Program-made: the position numbers and the translations under genes | Part shown: piece by piece, positions 23,119 through 31,302 of the stretch | How positions within the stretch are numbered: position 1 is the stretch's first letter | How the letters are laid out: the number at the start of each line of letters is the position of its first letter | DNA from: Clostridia bacterium | GTDB lineage: Bacteria > Bacillota > Clostridia > Christensenellales > Aristaeellaceae | Length of the DNA: 39,428 nt | Direction of reading: 5' to 3' | Assembly (NCBI GenBank): GCA_017436605.1 | Contig: JAFSCW010000107.1 | Coordinates: forward strand, 1-39,428 | Notes under the pieces: generated by a model | What the model was told of the DNA's origin: nothing | Databases searched by the model: none | Seen by the model: the letters and a program-made list of their open reading frames with translations, nothing else

Positions 23119-25335
23119 TCAGAACAATTCTTTCCGTTTTTCGGGCGCGGCGTATCGCTGCGCGCGTCCATCGCAGATCGGCCCGCTCCAGCAAAGACCG
23201 AAGCCGAAGTCATAGGCATGATTGCAGCTGTCCACATAGGGCTGAAGGTCAAGCGGCCTGTCCTCGCAGTGCCGCTCCACGGTCTCCATATCCGCCGGCA
23301 GCTGAACGGGCAGAAGACCGCTCGGCTCTGCGCTGCCGCTGATGATGCGCAGCATCGCCTCCAGCTGCACGCCGAAATCCACCAGAATCGCATCGCAGGA
23401 AGGCTCGAGCTCCGCAAGCACGCAGGGATTGTTCATCCGGATGACGGCGATCACCGGCTTGCCGCCCATTGCCTTGCGGGTTTCCAGCACAAGATCCAGA
23501 TCGCGTTCGTTGGCAGCCGTGCCGCGCTTTCCCCGGTAGCCGCGGTCGGGGTTTTCCCGCTCGCGGAAGTCGCCCTGCGCGATGCTGTGCGCCCGCGCGG
23601 CATGGGCGGTATAGGGCCTGTACTGCAGGGGAATCGGGTGGTAGCCCTCCTTCGCGCTGTAGCCGCCGTCGGTAATCGGGCTTTCGATGAACACAATCGC
23701 GAAATCCGCTTCCTGCGGTGAATCCGCCCGATCAAAGAATTTGCCGACGACGCGCGCATCCGCGCCGGGCAGCGAGCAGGCGGGAATCGTTTCTCGGAAA
23801 AAGCCGACCCGCTCGCCGATCGTCCTGTCAGGGATATAGACCTTCCTGCGCCCCGCGACCGGCAGCACACCGCAGTTTTTGAGCATCACAATGCTGCGCA
23901 GCTGCGCCTCCATGCCCGCCTCGCAATGCGCCTGGCAGCCGACGAGCCGCGTGCTTTCCCCGGGATCGAGATAGGGATTTTCAAACAGGCCGCAGTTGAA
24001 GCTGTTGATCAGGAGGCGAACGGCGCTCTCCTCAAACCGCGCGCGCATCGCCCGTTCGCCATGGCGCGCGCAGCCGATTTCATACGCCTTGAGCACAGGC
24101 CTGATGTCGTTGTTGCCGCCGAACTGATCGACGCCGTTTTCGATGGCGAGCAGGTGGCGTTCCGCCACAGAAAGCTCCTCCACGCCGTAGCACCGGCTGC
24201 TGAAGGAATCCACCTCGGGATCCGGGTCGTCGGTGATGACCCAATCCGTGCAGACGACGCCGTCGTATCCAGCCTGTCCGCGCAGCATCCCGCCGATGAT
24301 ATGGCGGCTGAAGCTGTTGCCCACCTGCCCGCCCGCCGGGTCCATCCCCCAGGTAACGGTATAATAGGGCATGACGGCGGCCGCTTTTTCCGTCTTTCCG
24401 CGAAGGTCAAATGCGCCCTGCAGGAACGGCTTCAGATGCGCCTGCGCGCAGCCGCCGGGATGCACGGCGAATTTACCGAACGGATAATGCGCGTCGCGGC
24501 CTGCCTCGCAGGGACCGCCGCCGGGCCAGTGCTTGGCCATCGCCGCGACGGAGCCCGGGCCCCAGCCGCCGCTGCTTTCATCGGACTGCAAGCCGTCGCA
24601 GTACGCCCTGCCCATATCGGCGACCAGATCCGGATGCGCGCCGAAGGTATCGCCAATGCGCATCCACCGCGGCTCGGAACCCACGTCCACCTGCGGGCTG
24701 AGCGCCGTCGTCAGGCCCATCGCGCGGTATTCCCGGCTGATCATCCGCGCGTATTGCTCGCACAGCGCAGGATCAAACGAAGCCGCAATGCCAAGCCCCT
24801 CGGGCCATTTGCTGGTCTGCCCGCCGCCGGATTTATACTCCGCGCCCGCTGCCGACGCGCCGTGACGCGGATCGGTGCTGATGTTGACCGGAATACCATA
24901 GGGCAGCGCCTCGGCAAAGGCCTGCAGCTCGTTGCTCCAGCCGGCCGCGGTATGCGCATCCTTCAGCCCGGCAGCCAGCACATGGCGGACATGATCGTCT
25001 TTCAGGAATTGCTTTTGCTGATCCGTCAGATCCGACGGCGCAGCGCCGCTTTCCTCAAACGTCTTGCCGCCATAGGTGCCGATGAACGGTCCCCGGCTCC
25101 TTCCGGGCACCATCTGATGGCGGCTGTAGAGCATCAGGCCTGCCATTTCCTCGACGCTCAGGCGGGCCGCCAGATCGCGCGCCCGCTCCTGCGCCGGAAG
25201 CCGCCAATCTTCATAGGGTAAAAGCACGCCTGCTCGCGCAAGGTCCTTGAAATACAGCCCGTCGATTTCCAGCACCGGCGCGGAAACGGCGCCGATCACC
25301 GGCCCGCCGGGGTTGTGCTTATAGGTGATGTTCAC
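23119..25335 (-). CDS. Glycoside hydrolase family 3 (beta-glucosidase-like), compact form
   Basis: This 738-residue protein has the GH3 layout: an N-terminal TIM barrel with KHWPGGGP and the nucleophile at about D364 in GVVCTDW, then the alpha/beta sandwich domain. The chain stops shortly after the YDFGFGLCW segment that normally leads into a C-terminal fibronectin-III-like domain, so that domain is absent. There is no signal peptide, so it is cytoplasmic. The start is a GTG with GGAGG eight bases upstream; the ATGs before it lie in the leader. GH3 enzymes release beta-linked glucose, xylose or other sugars from oligosaccharides or plant glycosides; the substrate is not evident. It is divergent from a Crp/Fnr regulator. 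Confidence 0.9.
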   Translation of the reverse strand: MNITYKHNPGGPVIGAVSAPVLEIDGLYFKDLARAGVLLPYEDWRLPAQERARDLAARLSVEEMAGLMLYSRHQMVPGRSRGPFIGTYGGKTFEESGAAPSDLTDQQKQFLKDDHVRHVLAAGLKDAHTAAGWSNELQAFAEALPYGIPVNISTDPRHGASAAGAEYKSGGGQTSKWPEGLGIAASFDPALCEQYARMISREYRAMGLTTALSPQVDVGSEPRWMRIGDTFGAHPDLVADMGRAYCDGLQSDESSGGWGPGSVAAMAKHWPGGGPCEAGRDAHYPFGKFAVHPGGCAQAHLKPFLQGAFDLRGKTEKAAAVMPYYTVTWGMDPAGGQVGNSFSRHIIGGMLRGQAGYDGVVCTDWVITDDPDPEVDSFSSRCYGVEELSVAERHLLAIENGVDQFGGNNDIRPVLKAYEIGCARHGERAMRARFEESAVRLLINSFNCGLFENPYLDPGESTRLVGCQAHCEAGMEAQLRSIVMLKNCGVLPVAGRRKVYIPDRTIGERVGFFRETIPACSLPGADARVVGKFFDRADSPQEADFAIVFIESPITDGGYSAKEGYHPIPLQYRPYTAHAARAHSIAQGDFRERENPDRGYRGKRGTAANERDLDLVLETRKAMGGKPVIAVIRMNNPCVLAELEPSCDAILVDFGVQLEAMLRIISGSAEPSGLLPVQLPADMETVERHCEDRPLDLQPYVDSCNHAYDFGFGLCWSGPICDGRAQRYAAPEKRKELF

Positions 25336-25386
25336 AGCGAATTCCTCCTTTGTCTTTCGCGCGAATCGCATCATGCAACCATACAC

Positions 25387-25395
25387 AGTATACCA
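25387..25395 (-). promoter_or_regulatory. Extended -10 of the GH3 gene
   Basis: On the minus strand, TG-G-TATACT forms an extended -10 about 52 bp upstream of the GTG start. No good -35 is present. The core GCTGTGGTATA recurs upstream of the mannitol-dehydrogenase-family gene. Confidence 0.5.
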
Positions 25396-25479
25396 CAGCG
25401 CAGGCCGGCAAAAAAGCGGGCGCTTCCATTTTCAGCCATCCGGACACGATTCATCCACCGCGGCATCGCCGGAAATAAA

Positions 25480-25508
25480 TTGACTTTTTTTCCCGAAGGA
25501 ATTATACT
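25480..25508 (+). promoter_or_regulatory. Promoter of the Crp/Fnr-family gene
   Basis: TTGACT and TATACT are separated by 17 bp. The expected start site lies at about 25515, so the ribosome site (AAAGGGGG, 25515-25522) would be at the very 5' end of the mRNA. Confidence 0.75.
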
Positions 25509-25526
25509 GGGCAGAAAGGGGGCGTA

Positions 25527-26189
25527 ATGATGGATTTTGCACATTGTCTGCCGATATGGAATAAGCTGACCGCCGACCAGCAGGAGCATATTCTCTCTGT
25601 GTCCGAGTATCGGCGTGTCCGCGCCGGAACCATCCTGCATGACGGCAGCCCGGAATGTATGGGGCTGATTCTGGTCAGCAGCGGACAGCTTCGGGCCTAC
25701 ATGCTCTCCGAGGAGGGCCGGGAGGTCACCATCTGCCGCTTCTTCGAGCGGGATATCTGTCTGTTTTCGGCCTCCTGCGTGATGCCCAACATGCAGTTCG
25801 ACATCTTCATCTCCGCCGAAAAGGACTGCGAGCTGTGGATTATTCCCGCCTGCCTGTACAAAAACCTGATGAACGAATCGCTCCCTGTCGCCAGCTATTC
25901 CTGCGATCTGATCAGCCATCACTTTTCCGAGCTGATGTGGCTCATGGAGCAGATCATGTGGAAGAAGTTCGACGAACGCCTGGCGAAATTCCTTCTGGAA
26001 GAAAGCGCGCTGGAGAACACCCCCTCGCTCACCATCACGCACGACAAAATCGCCAACCACATGGGCACGGCGCGCGAAGTTGTGACCCGCATGCTCCGCT
26101 ATTTCCAGAACGAGGGCATGGTGCGGCTGACGCGCGGCTCCGTGGAAATCACCGACGTCAAAAAGCTCGCCCTGCTGCAGGGCGAATAA
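25527..26189 (+). CDS. Crp/Fnr-family transcriptional regulator
   Basis: This 220-residue regulator has an N-terminal cyclic-nucleotide-binding-type beta-barrel (around residues 10-125, GTILHDGSPECMGLILVSSGQLRAY), a dimerisation helix, and a C-terminal winged helix (about 150-215) with ITHDKIANHMGTAREVVTRMLRYF as recognition region. It has no obvious Fnr-type Cys cluster and the cAMP-contact residues are not clearly conserved, so the signal is unknown. Two consecutive ATGs are possible; the second (25530) has better spacing to AAAGGGGG. It is divergent from GH3 and convergent with a rhodanese gene, a pairing often seen in clostridial redox or sulfur regulators of this family. Confidence 0.9.
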   Translation: MMDFAHCLPIWNKLTADQQEHILSVSEYRRVRAGTILHDGSPECMGLILVSSGQLRAYMLSEEGREVTICRFFERDICLFSASCVMPNMQFDIFISAEKDCELWIIPACLYKNLMNESLPVASYSCDLISHHFSELMWLMEQIMWKKFDERLAKFLLEESALENTPSLTITHDKIANHMGTAREVVTRMLRYFQNEGMVRLTRGSVEITDVKKLALLQGE

Positions 26190-26204
26190 TCCCCCCATAT
26201 ATAC

Positions 26205-26248
26205 AGGACGGCCTCTTTTCTTTCCCGAAAAGAGGTCGTCCTTTTATT
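26205..26248 (+). terminator. Terminator after the Crp/Fnr gene
   Basis: A 15-bp stem with one G-U pair (arms AGGACGGCCTCTTTT and AAAAGAGGTCGTCCT) has an 8-base loop and is followed by TTTATT. Confidence 0.9.
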
Positions 26249-26318
26249 CGATTCGGTTATTCCTTGCGCGCTTTGGCCGATTCCCCGTCGCAGCAGGATG
26301 CAGGCGTTTCCCTTTCGT

Positions 26319-26690
26319 TCAGCCGCCCGCCGCGCAGGGGCTTGCGCATAACACATCGCCCTTTGCGCAGCCGCGCTCAAGCCTTCCCTCATATCCATAG
26401 ACGCCGCCGATGTTCTTCACGCAGGTATAGCCCATTTCCCGCAGCACATAGGCCGCTTCGCTGCTTCTTGCGCCGCTGTAGCAATAGACAAACAGCGGGA
26501 TATCCTTATGGCCGGCAACTGCGCGCACGCCCTCGATGCGCTGCAGCGGCACGTTCCGGCTGCAGGGAATGTGGCCCTCGCGGTATTCCTGCGGCGTGCG
26601 GACGTCCAGCAAAACCGCCTCCGGCATCACGTCGTATTCCTCAAGACCACGGTTGATATCGGGTCGCTTCCAAAGATCAAAGAATCTCAT
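26319..26690 (-). CDS. Rhodanese-like sulfurtransferase, single domain
   Basis: This 123-residue protein has one rhodanese domain. The conserved VLLDVRTPQEYREGHIPCSRNVP segment starts near residue 26, and the active-site loop is YCYSGARS with the persulfide-forming Cys at about C70. It would move sulfane sulfur to cyanide, thiols or a protein partner in the cytoplasm. The C-terminal tail adds three cysteines (GCAKGDVLCASPC) not needed for the fold. GGAGG lies seven bases before the ATG. It converges with the Crp/Fnr gene; a functional link is plausible but not shown. Confidence 0.88.
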   Translation of the reverse strand: MRFFDLWKRPDINRGLEEYDVMPEAVLLDVRTPQEYREGHIPCSRNVPLQRIEGVRAVAGHKDIPLFVYCYSGARSSEAAYVLREMGYTCVKNIGGVYGYEGRLERGCAKGDVLCASPCAAGG

Positions 26691-26776
26691 GATTCGTCCT
26701 CCCTCCGCCGCGCGCCTGCGTCTTGGCAGGCGCTGCTTTTGATGGCCCTACGATACATCAATCCGGCAGATTCTTC

Positions 26777-26791
26777 CGTGATAAAGTCACG
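26777..26791. promoter_or_regulatory. Palindrome upstream of the rhodanese gene (candidate operator)
   Basis: CGTGA and TCACG are perfect 5-bp arms separated by 5 bp, 87-101 bp upstream of the rhodanese start. It resembles a Crp-type half-site pair (TGTGA-N6-TCACA), but with a spacer one base shorter. A Crp/Fnr gene lies nearby. The assignment is weak. Confidence 0.3.
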
Positions 26792-26818
26792 CTGGCGTTT
26801 CCGAAAGTCCGCCCGATA

Positions 26819-26856
26819 TAAAACCTCCCGCCGCAGGACGATCCTGAGGCGGGAGG
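26819..26856 (-). terminator. Terminator after the ugp-like operon
   Basis: CCTCCCGCC and GGCGGGAGG form a 9-bp stem, extended inside by CAGGA/TCCTG, and followed on the minus strand by TTTTAT. It is about 40 bp past the PHP gene. Confidence 0.85.
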
Positions 26857-26897
26857 CTTCATGTTCGCGTTTTCATTTACTTCCCCGGCAGATCCGG

Positions 26898-27614
26898 TTA
26901 TCGCCTGGCCTGCAGCGCCGCAAGCAGCGCTTCCGTGCTGCGGTTAACCACCAGTTTCTCCGGGAAGGCGGTCTCCCTGAGCATCTCCAGCGCGTGGCGA
27001 TGCTCCAGGATATTGCGCTCGATATGCGCGTCGCTGCTCACAAGCACCTGCGTGCCGTGCTTGGCGCAGGCCTCCAGCATGCGATACGCATTGGGCCGGG
27101 CGTTCAGCCGGTAGCTTCCCAGCCTCACGGACGCTTCGTTCAATTCGAGCATCACGCCGTGATCGGCAGCCGCTTTGGCCAACTCGCCGAGATCGACCGG
27201 ATAGGCGCCGTCGTCCGGATGGCCGATGACATGCACCTTCGGGTTTTCCATGGCCTTCAAATAAGCATGCAGATTCTCCTTCTCCGTGCCGGAGGTCAGG
27301 CAGACGTCATGCATGCTGGCGATGCCGTAATCCAGCGCAGCGGAAAAGGTTTCATCCAGATCGACCGCGCCGTCCAGATCCACGATGTTCAGTTCGCAAC
27401 CGAAGAGAATCTTCACGCCGTAAAGCTCACGCGGAATGCATCGGCTGGAGCGGAAATAGTGCTTGCTGGCAGAGCCTTCCATTGCAGGGCCATGGTCGGA
27501 GATGCCCAGCAGCTGTACGCCCTTTTCCGCGGCAGAGCGCGCCATTTCGTAAATCGTATTGTACGCATGGCCGCTGGCGATGGTATGCGTATGGATATCC
27601 AGCACGTCGCGCAT
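26898..27614 (-). CDS. PHP-domain phosphoesterase (YcdX-like)
   Basis: This 238-residue metal-dependent hydrolase is of the polymerase-and-histidinol-phosphatase family. The metal ligands of a three-metal site are visible in order: DIHTHT (H8, H10), LLGISDHGP, FGCELNI, IASMHDV, VIGHPDD and VSSDAHI. Family members remove phosphate from small phosphoesters or open cyclic phosphates. It starts 2 bp after the glycerophosphodiesterase stop (GGAGG seven bases before the ATG), so the two are translated together. This suggests it works on a product of glycerophosphodiester breakdown, such as a glycerol or head-group phosphate. The substrate is inference. Confidence 0.87.
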   Translation of the reverse strand: MRDVLDIHTHTIASGHAYNTIYEMARSAAEKGVQLLGISDHGPAMEGSASKHYFRSSRCIPRELYGVKILFGCELNIVDLDGAVDLDETFSAALDYGIASMHDVCLTSGTEKENLHAYLKAMENPKVHVIGHPDDGAYPVDLGELAKAAADHGVMLELNEASVRLGSYRLNARPNAYRMLEACAKHGTQVLVSSDAHIERNILEHRHALEMLRETAFPEKLVVNRSTEALLAALQARR

Positions 27615-27616
27615 GC

Positions 27617-28366
27617 TCACACCTCCGCCTGTTCCTGATACGCAGCGAGCATCTCGAACGGATAATCGCTCTCGATCATATCGACGCCCAGCGAAAGCGC
27701 CGTCGCAAGCTGCTCACGCGTGTTGACGACGCTGCCGTCGACCAGATAGCCCGCCGCCTGCAGTTCCCTGACCAGCGGCACGGAGAGATTGGTCTGGTAG
27801 CAGAGATAGATCTCCGCTTCCATTTCCTTCATCAGCGCCACGGGATCATGCGGCACGTGCGGCACGATCAGCGCCAGATGCGTGCGAGGTTCCAGGGTCT
27901 TGATCCGCTTGAGCGTGCGATGGTCGATGCCAAAGACGATGCAGTCCTCAAACATCTCATGCCTGCGCAGCGATTCCACAATCCGCTGGGCGAGCATCGG
28001 GCGGGTATCGTGCATCAGCAGCTCACAGCTCTTGATCTCCAGCAGGATCGGAAGGCCGTTTTGCTTGCACCAGGCCATGGCCTCGTCCAGCGTATTGAGC
28101 TCAAAGGCAGCCTTGAGCTCCTCCACGGTATAATCGCGCACATAGCCCCTGAGCGGGGAACGCTCCTCCAGGCGCATGTCATGATAGATGACCGCCTGAT
28201 CGTCGCGCGTCAGCTGAACGTCGATCTCGATATAGGCGACGCCGCTATGCAGCACCTTTTCGAAGTTCGCGATGGTGTTTTCGCGGATCTCACTCAGATG
28301 GCCGCGGTGGCCGCCGATCAGCAGGCGCTTGCCGCGCTCCGCGTAGATTTTTTCAATCAGCGTCAT
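27617..28366 (-). CDS. ugpQ: Glycerophosphodiester phosphodiesterase (UgpQ-like)
   Basis: This 249-residue cytoplasmic GDPD-family enzyme cleaves glycerophosphodiesters to sn-glycerol-3-phosphate plus an alcohol. Catalytic features are GGHRGH with the first catalytic His, RENT, IEIDVQLT with the metal-binding Glu and Asp, and VIYHD with the second His. PILLEIK supplies a further metal ligand. Length and lack of a signal peptide match UgpQ. It starts 4 bp after the ATPase stop. Its place directly behind the ATPase repeats the ugpBAECQ order of enterobacteria. Confidence 0.92.
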   Translation of the reverse strand: MTLIEKIYAERGKRLLIGGHRGHLSEIRENTIANFEKVLHSGVAYIEIDVQLTRDDQAVIYHDMRLEERSPLRGYVRDYTVEELKAAFELNTLDEAMAWCKQNGLPILLEIKSCELLMHDTRPMLAQRIVESLRRHEMFEDCIVFGIDHRTLKRIKTLEPRTHLALIVPHVPHDPVALMKEMEAEIYLCYQTNLSVPLVRELQAAGYLVDGSVVNTREQLATALSLGVDMIESDYPFEMLAAYQEQAEV

Positions 28367-28370
28367 AGCA

Positions 28371-29483
28371 TCATTTCTCCAGACCGATATTCACGCCGGT
28401 CTCACTGTCAAAGATGTTGTATACGCCCGTCATGCGCAGATACACATAGGGCTTGTCGCTCTTGGCGATCTGGCGGTAGCAGACATACATCTCATGGCTC
28501 TCCGGAACCGTCACGCGGACAAAGCTCTCGCCGACCATACCGGAGACGAGCAGCTCCTTGCCCAGGTTTTCCACGATCTGCAGGCGCATTTCCATGGTCT
28601 GGGGCTGCTTCTCGGTTTCCACGGCAATCAGATGGCTGCGCACGCCGATCTTGATCGCCTTGCCGGCAAACTTCTTCGCGCCCGCGCTCATATGCTCAGG
28701 CACCATCAGATCGACGCCCGCGCCGACGATATGCGTGCCGTCCGCGGTCAGCGCCGCGTCGATGAAGTTCATCGGCGGGTTGCCCATGAACTTGGCGACG
28801 AACAGGTTCGCCGGATAATGATACAGGCGCTCCGGCGTGTCGTACTGCTGGATGCGGCCATTGTCCAGAATCGCGATCTTATCCGCGATGGCCATCGCCT
28901 CTTCCTGGTCATGGGTCACGATGATCGAGGTGATGCCCGTCTCCTGCTGCAGGCGGCGGATTTCATCGCGGATCTCGATCTTCAGGCGCGCGTCGAGGTT
29001 GCTCATCGGCTCGTCGAGCAGGAGAACCTCCGGCTCCTTGACCAGCGCGCGCGCCATGGAGACACGCTGCTGCTGGCCGCCGGAAAGCTGGCCCGGCTTG
29101 CGGTCGAGCAGCGCCTCGATCTGCATCATCTTGGCGATCTCGCGAACCTTCGCGTAGCGCTCTTCCTTGCCCATGCCCTTCTGCTTGAGCGGGAAGGCGA
29201 TGTTGTCGATGACCTTCAGATGCGGATACAGCGCATAGGACTGGAACACCATGCCGATGTTGCGGTCCTTGGGCTGGAGCATCGTCACATCCTTATCGCC
29301 GAAGTAGATCTTGCCGGAGGTCGGCTCGAGCAGACCGGCGATGCAGTTGAGCGTCGTGGTCTTGCCGCAGCCGGACGGACCCAGCAGCGCCACAAACGAG
29401 GAATCTTCAAACGTCAGGTCAATACTGTCAAGGGCCACGGTCTTGCTGTCGTAGGCCTTGCGAAGCTTTTCAATGCGGATCAT
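28371..29483 (-). CDS. ugpC: ABC transporter ATP-binding protein, UgpC/MsmK/MalK type
   Basis: This 370-residue protein has a full CUT1 ATPase: Walker A GPSGCGKTT near residue 36, Q-loop MVFQSYALYPH, signature LSGGQQQR near residue 134, Walker B VLLLDEPMSNLDARL and switch THDQEEAM. It has a C-terminal TOBE/regulatory domain, and its length equals MalK/UgpC. It energises the two permeases encoded just upstream and overlaps the second by ATGA. Sequence alone does not separate UgpC from MsmK; the ugp symbol is based on gene order and the GDPD gene. Confidence 0.9.
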   Translation of the reverse strand: MIRIEKLRKAYDSKTVALDSIDLTFEDSSFVALLGPSGCGKTTTLNCIAGLLEPTSGKIYFGDKDVTMLQPKDRNIGMVFQSYALYPHLKVIDNIAFPLKQKGMGKEERYAKVREIAKMMQIEALLDRKPGQLSGGQQQRVSMARALVKEPEVLLLDEPMSNLDARLKIEIRDEIRRLQQETGITSIIVTHDQEEAMAIADKIAILDNGRIQQYDTPERLYHYPANLFVAKFMGNPPMNFIDAALTADGTHIVGAGVDLMVPEHMSAGAKKFAGKAIKIGVRSHLIAVETEKQPQTMEMRLQIVENLGKELLVSGMVGESFVRVTVPESHEMYVCYRQIAKSDKPYVYLRMTGVYNIFDSETGVNIGLEK

Positions 29484-30331
29484 ATACCCTTACCTCCAGA
29501 GAAGCCGCCCTTCATGAGCGATTTTTGAGAGATGACGAAGAACACCAGCACCGGCAGCATATAGATCAGCGCCATGGCGGAGAACACGCCGTAGTCGGCA
29601 ATCATCTGATCGTTCAGGCTCAGCGTGCGCAGATAGGTCGCCATGACCGGCGTGCGTCCGCTGAGGATCAGCGTGTTGAACAGCAGGTAGTTCGACCAGG
29701 CGCTCATGAACGAGAACATGCTGATGGAGGCGATGCCCGGCTTGACCAGATGGATGATCACCTGAAAGAAAGCGGTCAGGCGGTTGCAGCCGTCCACCAG
29801 TGCGGAATTCTCCAGATCCTTGGGGATGTCGTTGAAGAAGTTGCGGATGATGAAGGTAGAGCCGGGCAGGCGGAGCGCAATGGCGACGAGCACGACGCCG
29901 GCCAGCGTATTGAGCAGCTTGATGTACATGAGCACGTACAGGATGGAGATGAGCAGCAGCACGCCCGGGAAAAGGCGGAGCAGCAGCAGCATCTTCTGCA
30001 GCACACTGCGGCCGGTGAACTGCATGCGGGAGAGCGCATAGCCGGCCATGCAGCTGATGATAACCTCCGTCACAGTGACCACGGCGGTAAAAAGCACCGT
30101 ATTGCGGAACGCCGGGCCCATCGCAGGCACGGTGTACTGGCCCATGACGATGGTCTCATACAGGAAGCGGAAATTCGAAAGGCTGGGCTTTCCGTCGACA
30201 AAGAAGGCCTGCGAGAAGAAGGAGATATAGATGACGAAGATCGGGATGCACAGAATCAGCATCACGACGCAGGCAATGCGTTCCTTGCGCATTTCATATG
30301 CCGGACGGGTTTCGTCGCGTTTACCGGGCAT
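29480..30331 (-). CDS. ugpE: ABC transporter permease, UgpE/MalG type
   Basis: This 283-residue permease has its first membrane helix at about residues 20-40 (IACVVMLILCIPIFVIYISF) and the EAA-type coupling loop near residue 185 (ENSALVDGCNRLTAFFQVI). The ATG is preceded by GGAGG seven bases upstream; the frame is open 15 codons further but without a ribosome site. It overlaps the preceding permease by 11 bp and the ATPase by 4 bp, showing a tightly coupled operon. Confidence 0.88.
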   Translation of the reverse strand: MPGKRDETRPAYEMRKERIACVVMLILCIPIFVIYISFFSQAFFVDGKPSLSNFRFLYETIVMGQYTVPAMGPAFRNTVLFTAVVTVTEVIISCMAGYALSRMQFTGRSVLQKMLLLLRLFPGVLLLISILYVLMYIKLLNTLAGVVLVAIALRLPGSTFIIRNFFNDIPKDLENSALVDGCNRLTAFFQVIIHLVKPGIASISMFSFMSAWSNYLLFNTLILSGRTPVMATYLRTLSLNDQMIADYGVFSAMALIYMLPVLVFFVISQKSLMKGGFSGGKGI

Positions 30332-31211
30332 CTGCTTCCCTCCTCTCCATATGCGCGCTGACCATGCTGATCGCAATCATGAACACGAGAACGACCGCAA
30401 TGAGCAGCAGCGAGATCGCCGCGCCGTAGCCATACTTCGCGGAGATAAACGCCTTATGATACGCGGACAGCGCCCAGACCTCGCTGGCGATACCGGGGCC
30501 GCCGTCGGTGATGAGCAGGATTGTAGTATAGTCCGTCAGCAGGCCAAGGGTTTCCCACAGCGCGATAAACAGGATATGGAAGCGCAGGTTCGGAATGATG
30601 ATCGACTTGACAATCTCCCATTCCTTCGCGCCGTCCACACGCGCCGCCTTGAACTGGTTCTCCGGAATCGCCTTGATCGCGCTGGAGAAGTTGATCGTAC
30701 CGAAGGCGATGCTGGTCATGATCTTGGCGATGATGACCACCTGCATGGGATAATTCGCAATCCAGTTCACAGGCGTCTGTGAGCCTGTGATGCCCATGAA
30801 AATCTTATTGAGGAAGCCTCCTGAATTGGACGAAAGCAGCCAGATCCACAGCACGGAATACACAACAGCCGGGGTGATCATCGGGATCATCAGCACGCCC
30901 TTAAAGAAGCTGGCGGTGCTTTCGGTCTTGATGAAGTGCGTCGTCATGATCGCGAAGAACAGATCCACGACCATCGTGACAGAAATACAGGTGGCCACAT
31001 AGATGATCGTGTTGATGATAATTTTCGGCGTGTTGGGATCGCGGAAAACACGCCTGAAATTCTTAATCCCCTCGAATTCCCATTCAAAGCTGCTGTCCAG
31101 GCCCGTAAAGGCCATGACGACCGTCAGGATGGCGGGAAGGATGTACAGCAGCGTGACCAGAATCAGGAATGGAGACAGGAACAGATATGCCTGCGCATTA
31201 TTCTTTCTCAT
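30321..31211 (-). CDS. ugpA: ABC transporter permease, UgpA/MalF type
   Basis: This 296-residue permease has its first helix close to the N-terminus (AYLFLSPFLILVTLLYILPA) and the coupling loop near residue 205 (AARVDGAKEWEIVKSIIIPN). Length fits UgpA. I place the start at the ATG preceded by AAAGGA ten bases upstream; upstream in-frame ATGs fall in or next to the hairpin that follows the binding-protein gene. Confidence 0.88.
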   Translation of the reverse strand: MRKNNAQAYLFLSPFLILVTLLYILPAILTVVMAFTGLDSSFEWEFEGIKNFRRVFRDPNTPKIIINTIIYVATCISVTMVVDLFFAIMTTHFIKTESTASFFKGVLMIPMITPAVVYSVLWIWLLSSNSGGFLNKIFMGITGSQTPVNWIANYPMQVVIIAKIMTSIAFGTINFSSAIKAIPENQFKAARVDGAKEWEIVKSIIIPNLRFHILFIALWETLGLLTDYTTILLITDGGPGIASEVWALSAYHKAFISAKYGYGAAISLLLIAVVLVFMIAISMVSAHMERREADAR

Positions 31212-31236
31212 GTCATCAGCATCCTTTGTCATAATC

Positions 31237-31274
31237 GAAAACAGAGCTGCCACCGTATGGCAGTGGCAGCTCTG
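31237..31274 (-). terminator. Hairpin between binding-protein and permease genes of the ugp-like operon
   Basis: A 12-bp perfect stem (CAGAGCTGCCAC / GTGGCAGCTCTG) with a 9-base loop is followed on the minus strand by TTTTCG. It lies 28 bp after the binding-protein stop. Its place, within an operon, suggests partial termination. Confidence 0.8.
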
Positions 31275-31302
31275 CTTCAAACATCAGAACTCACTCGAGG
31301 GC

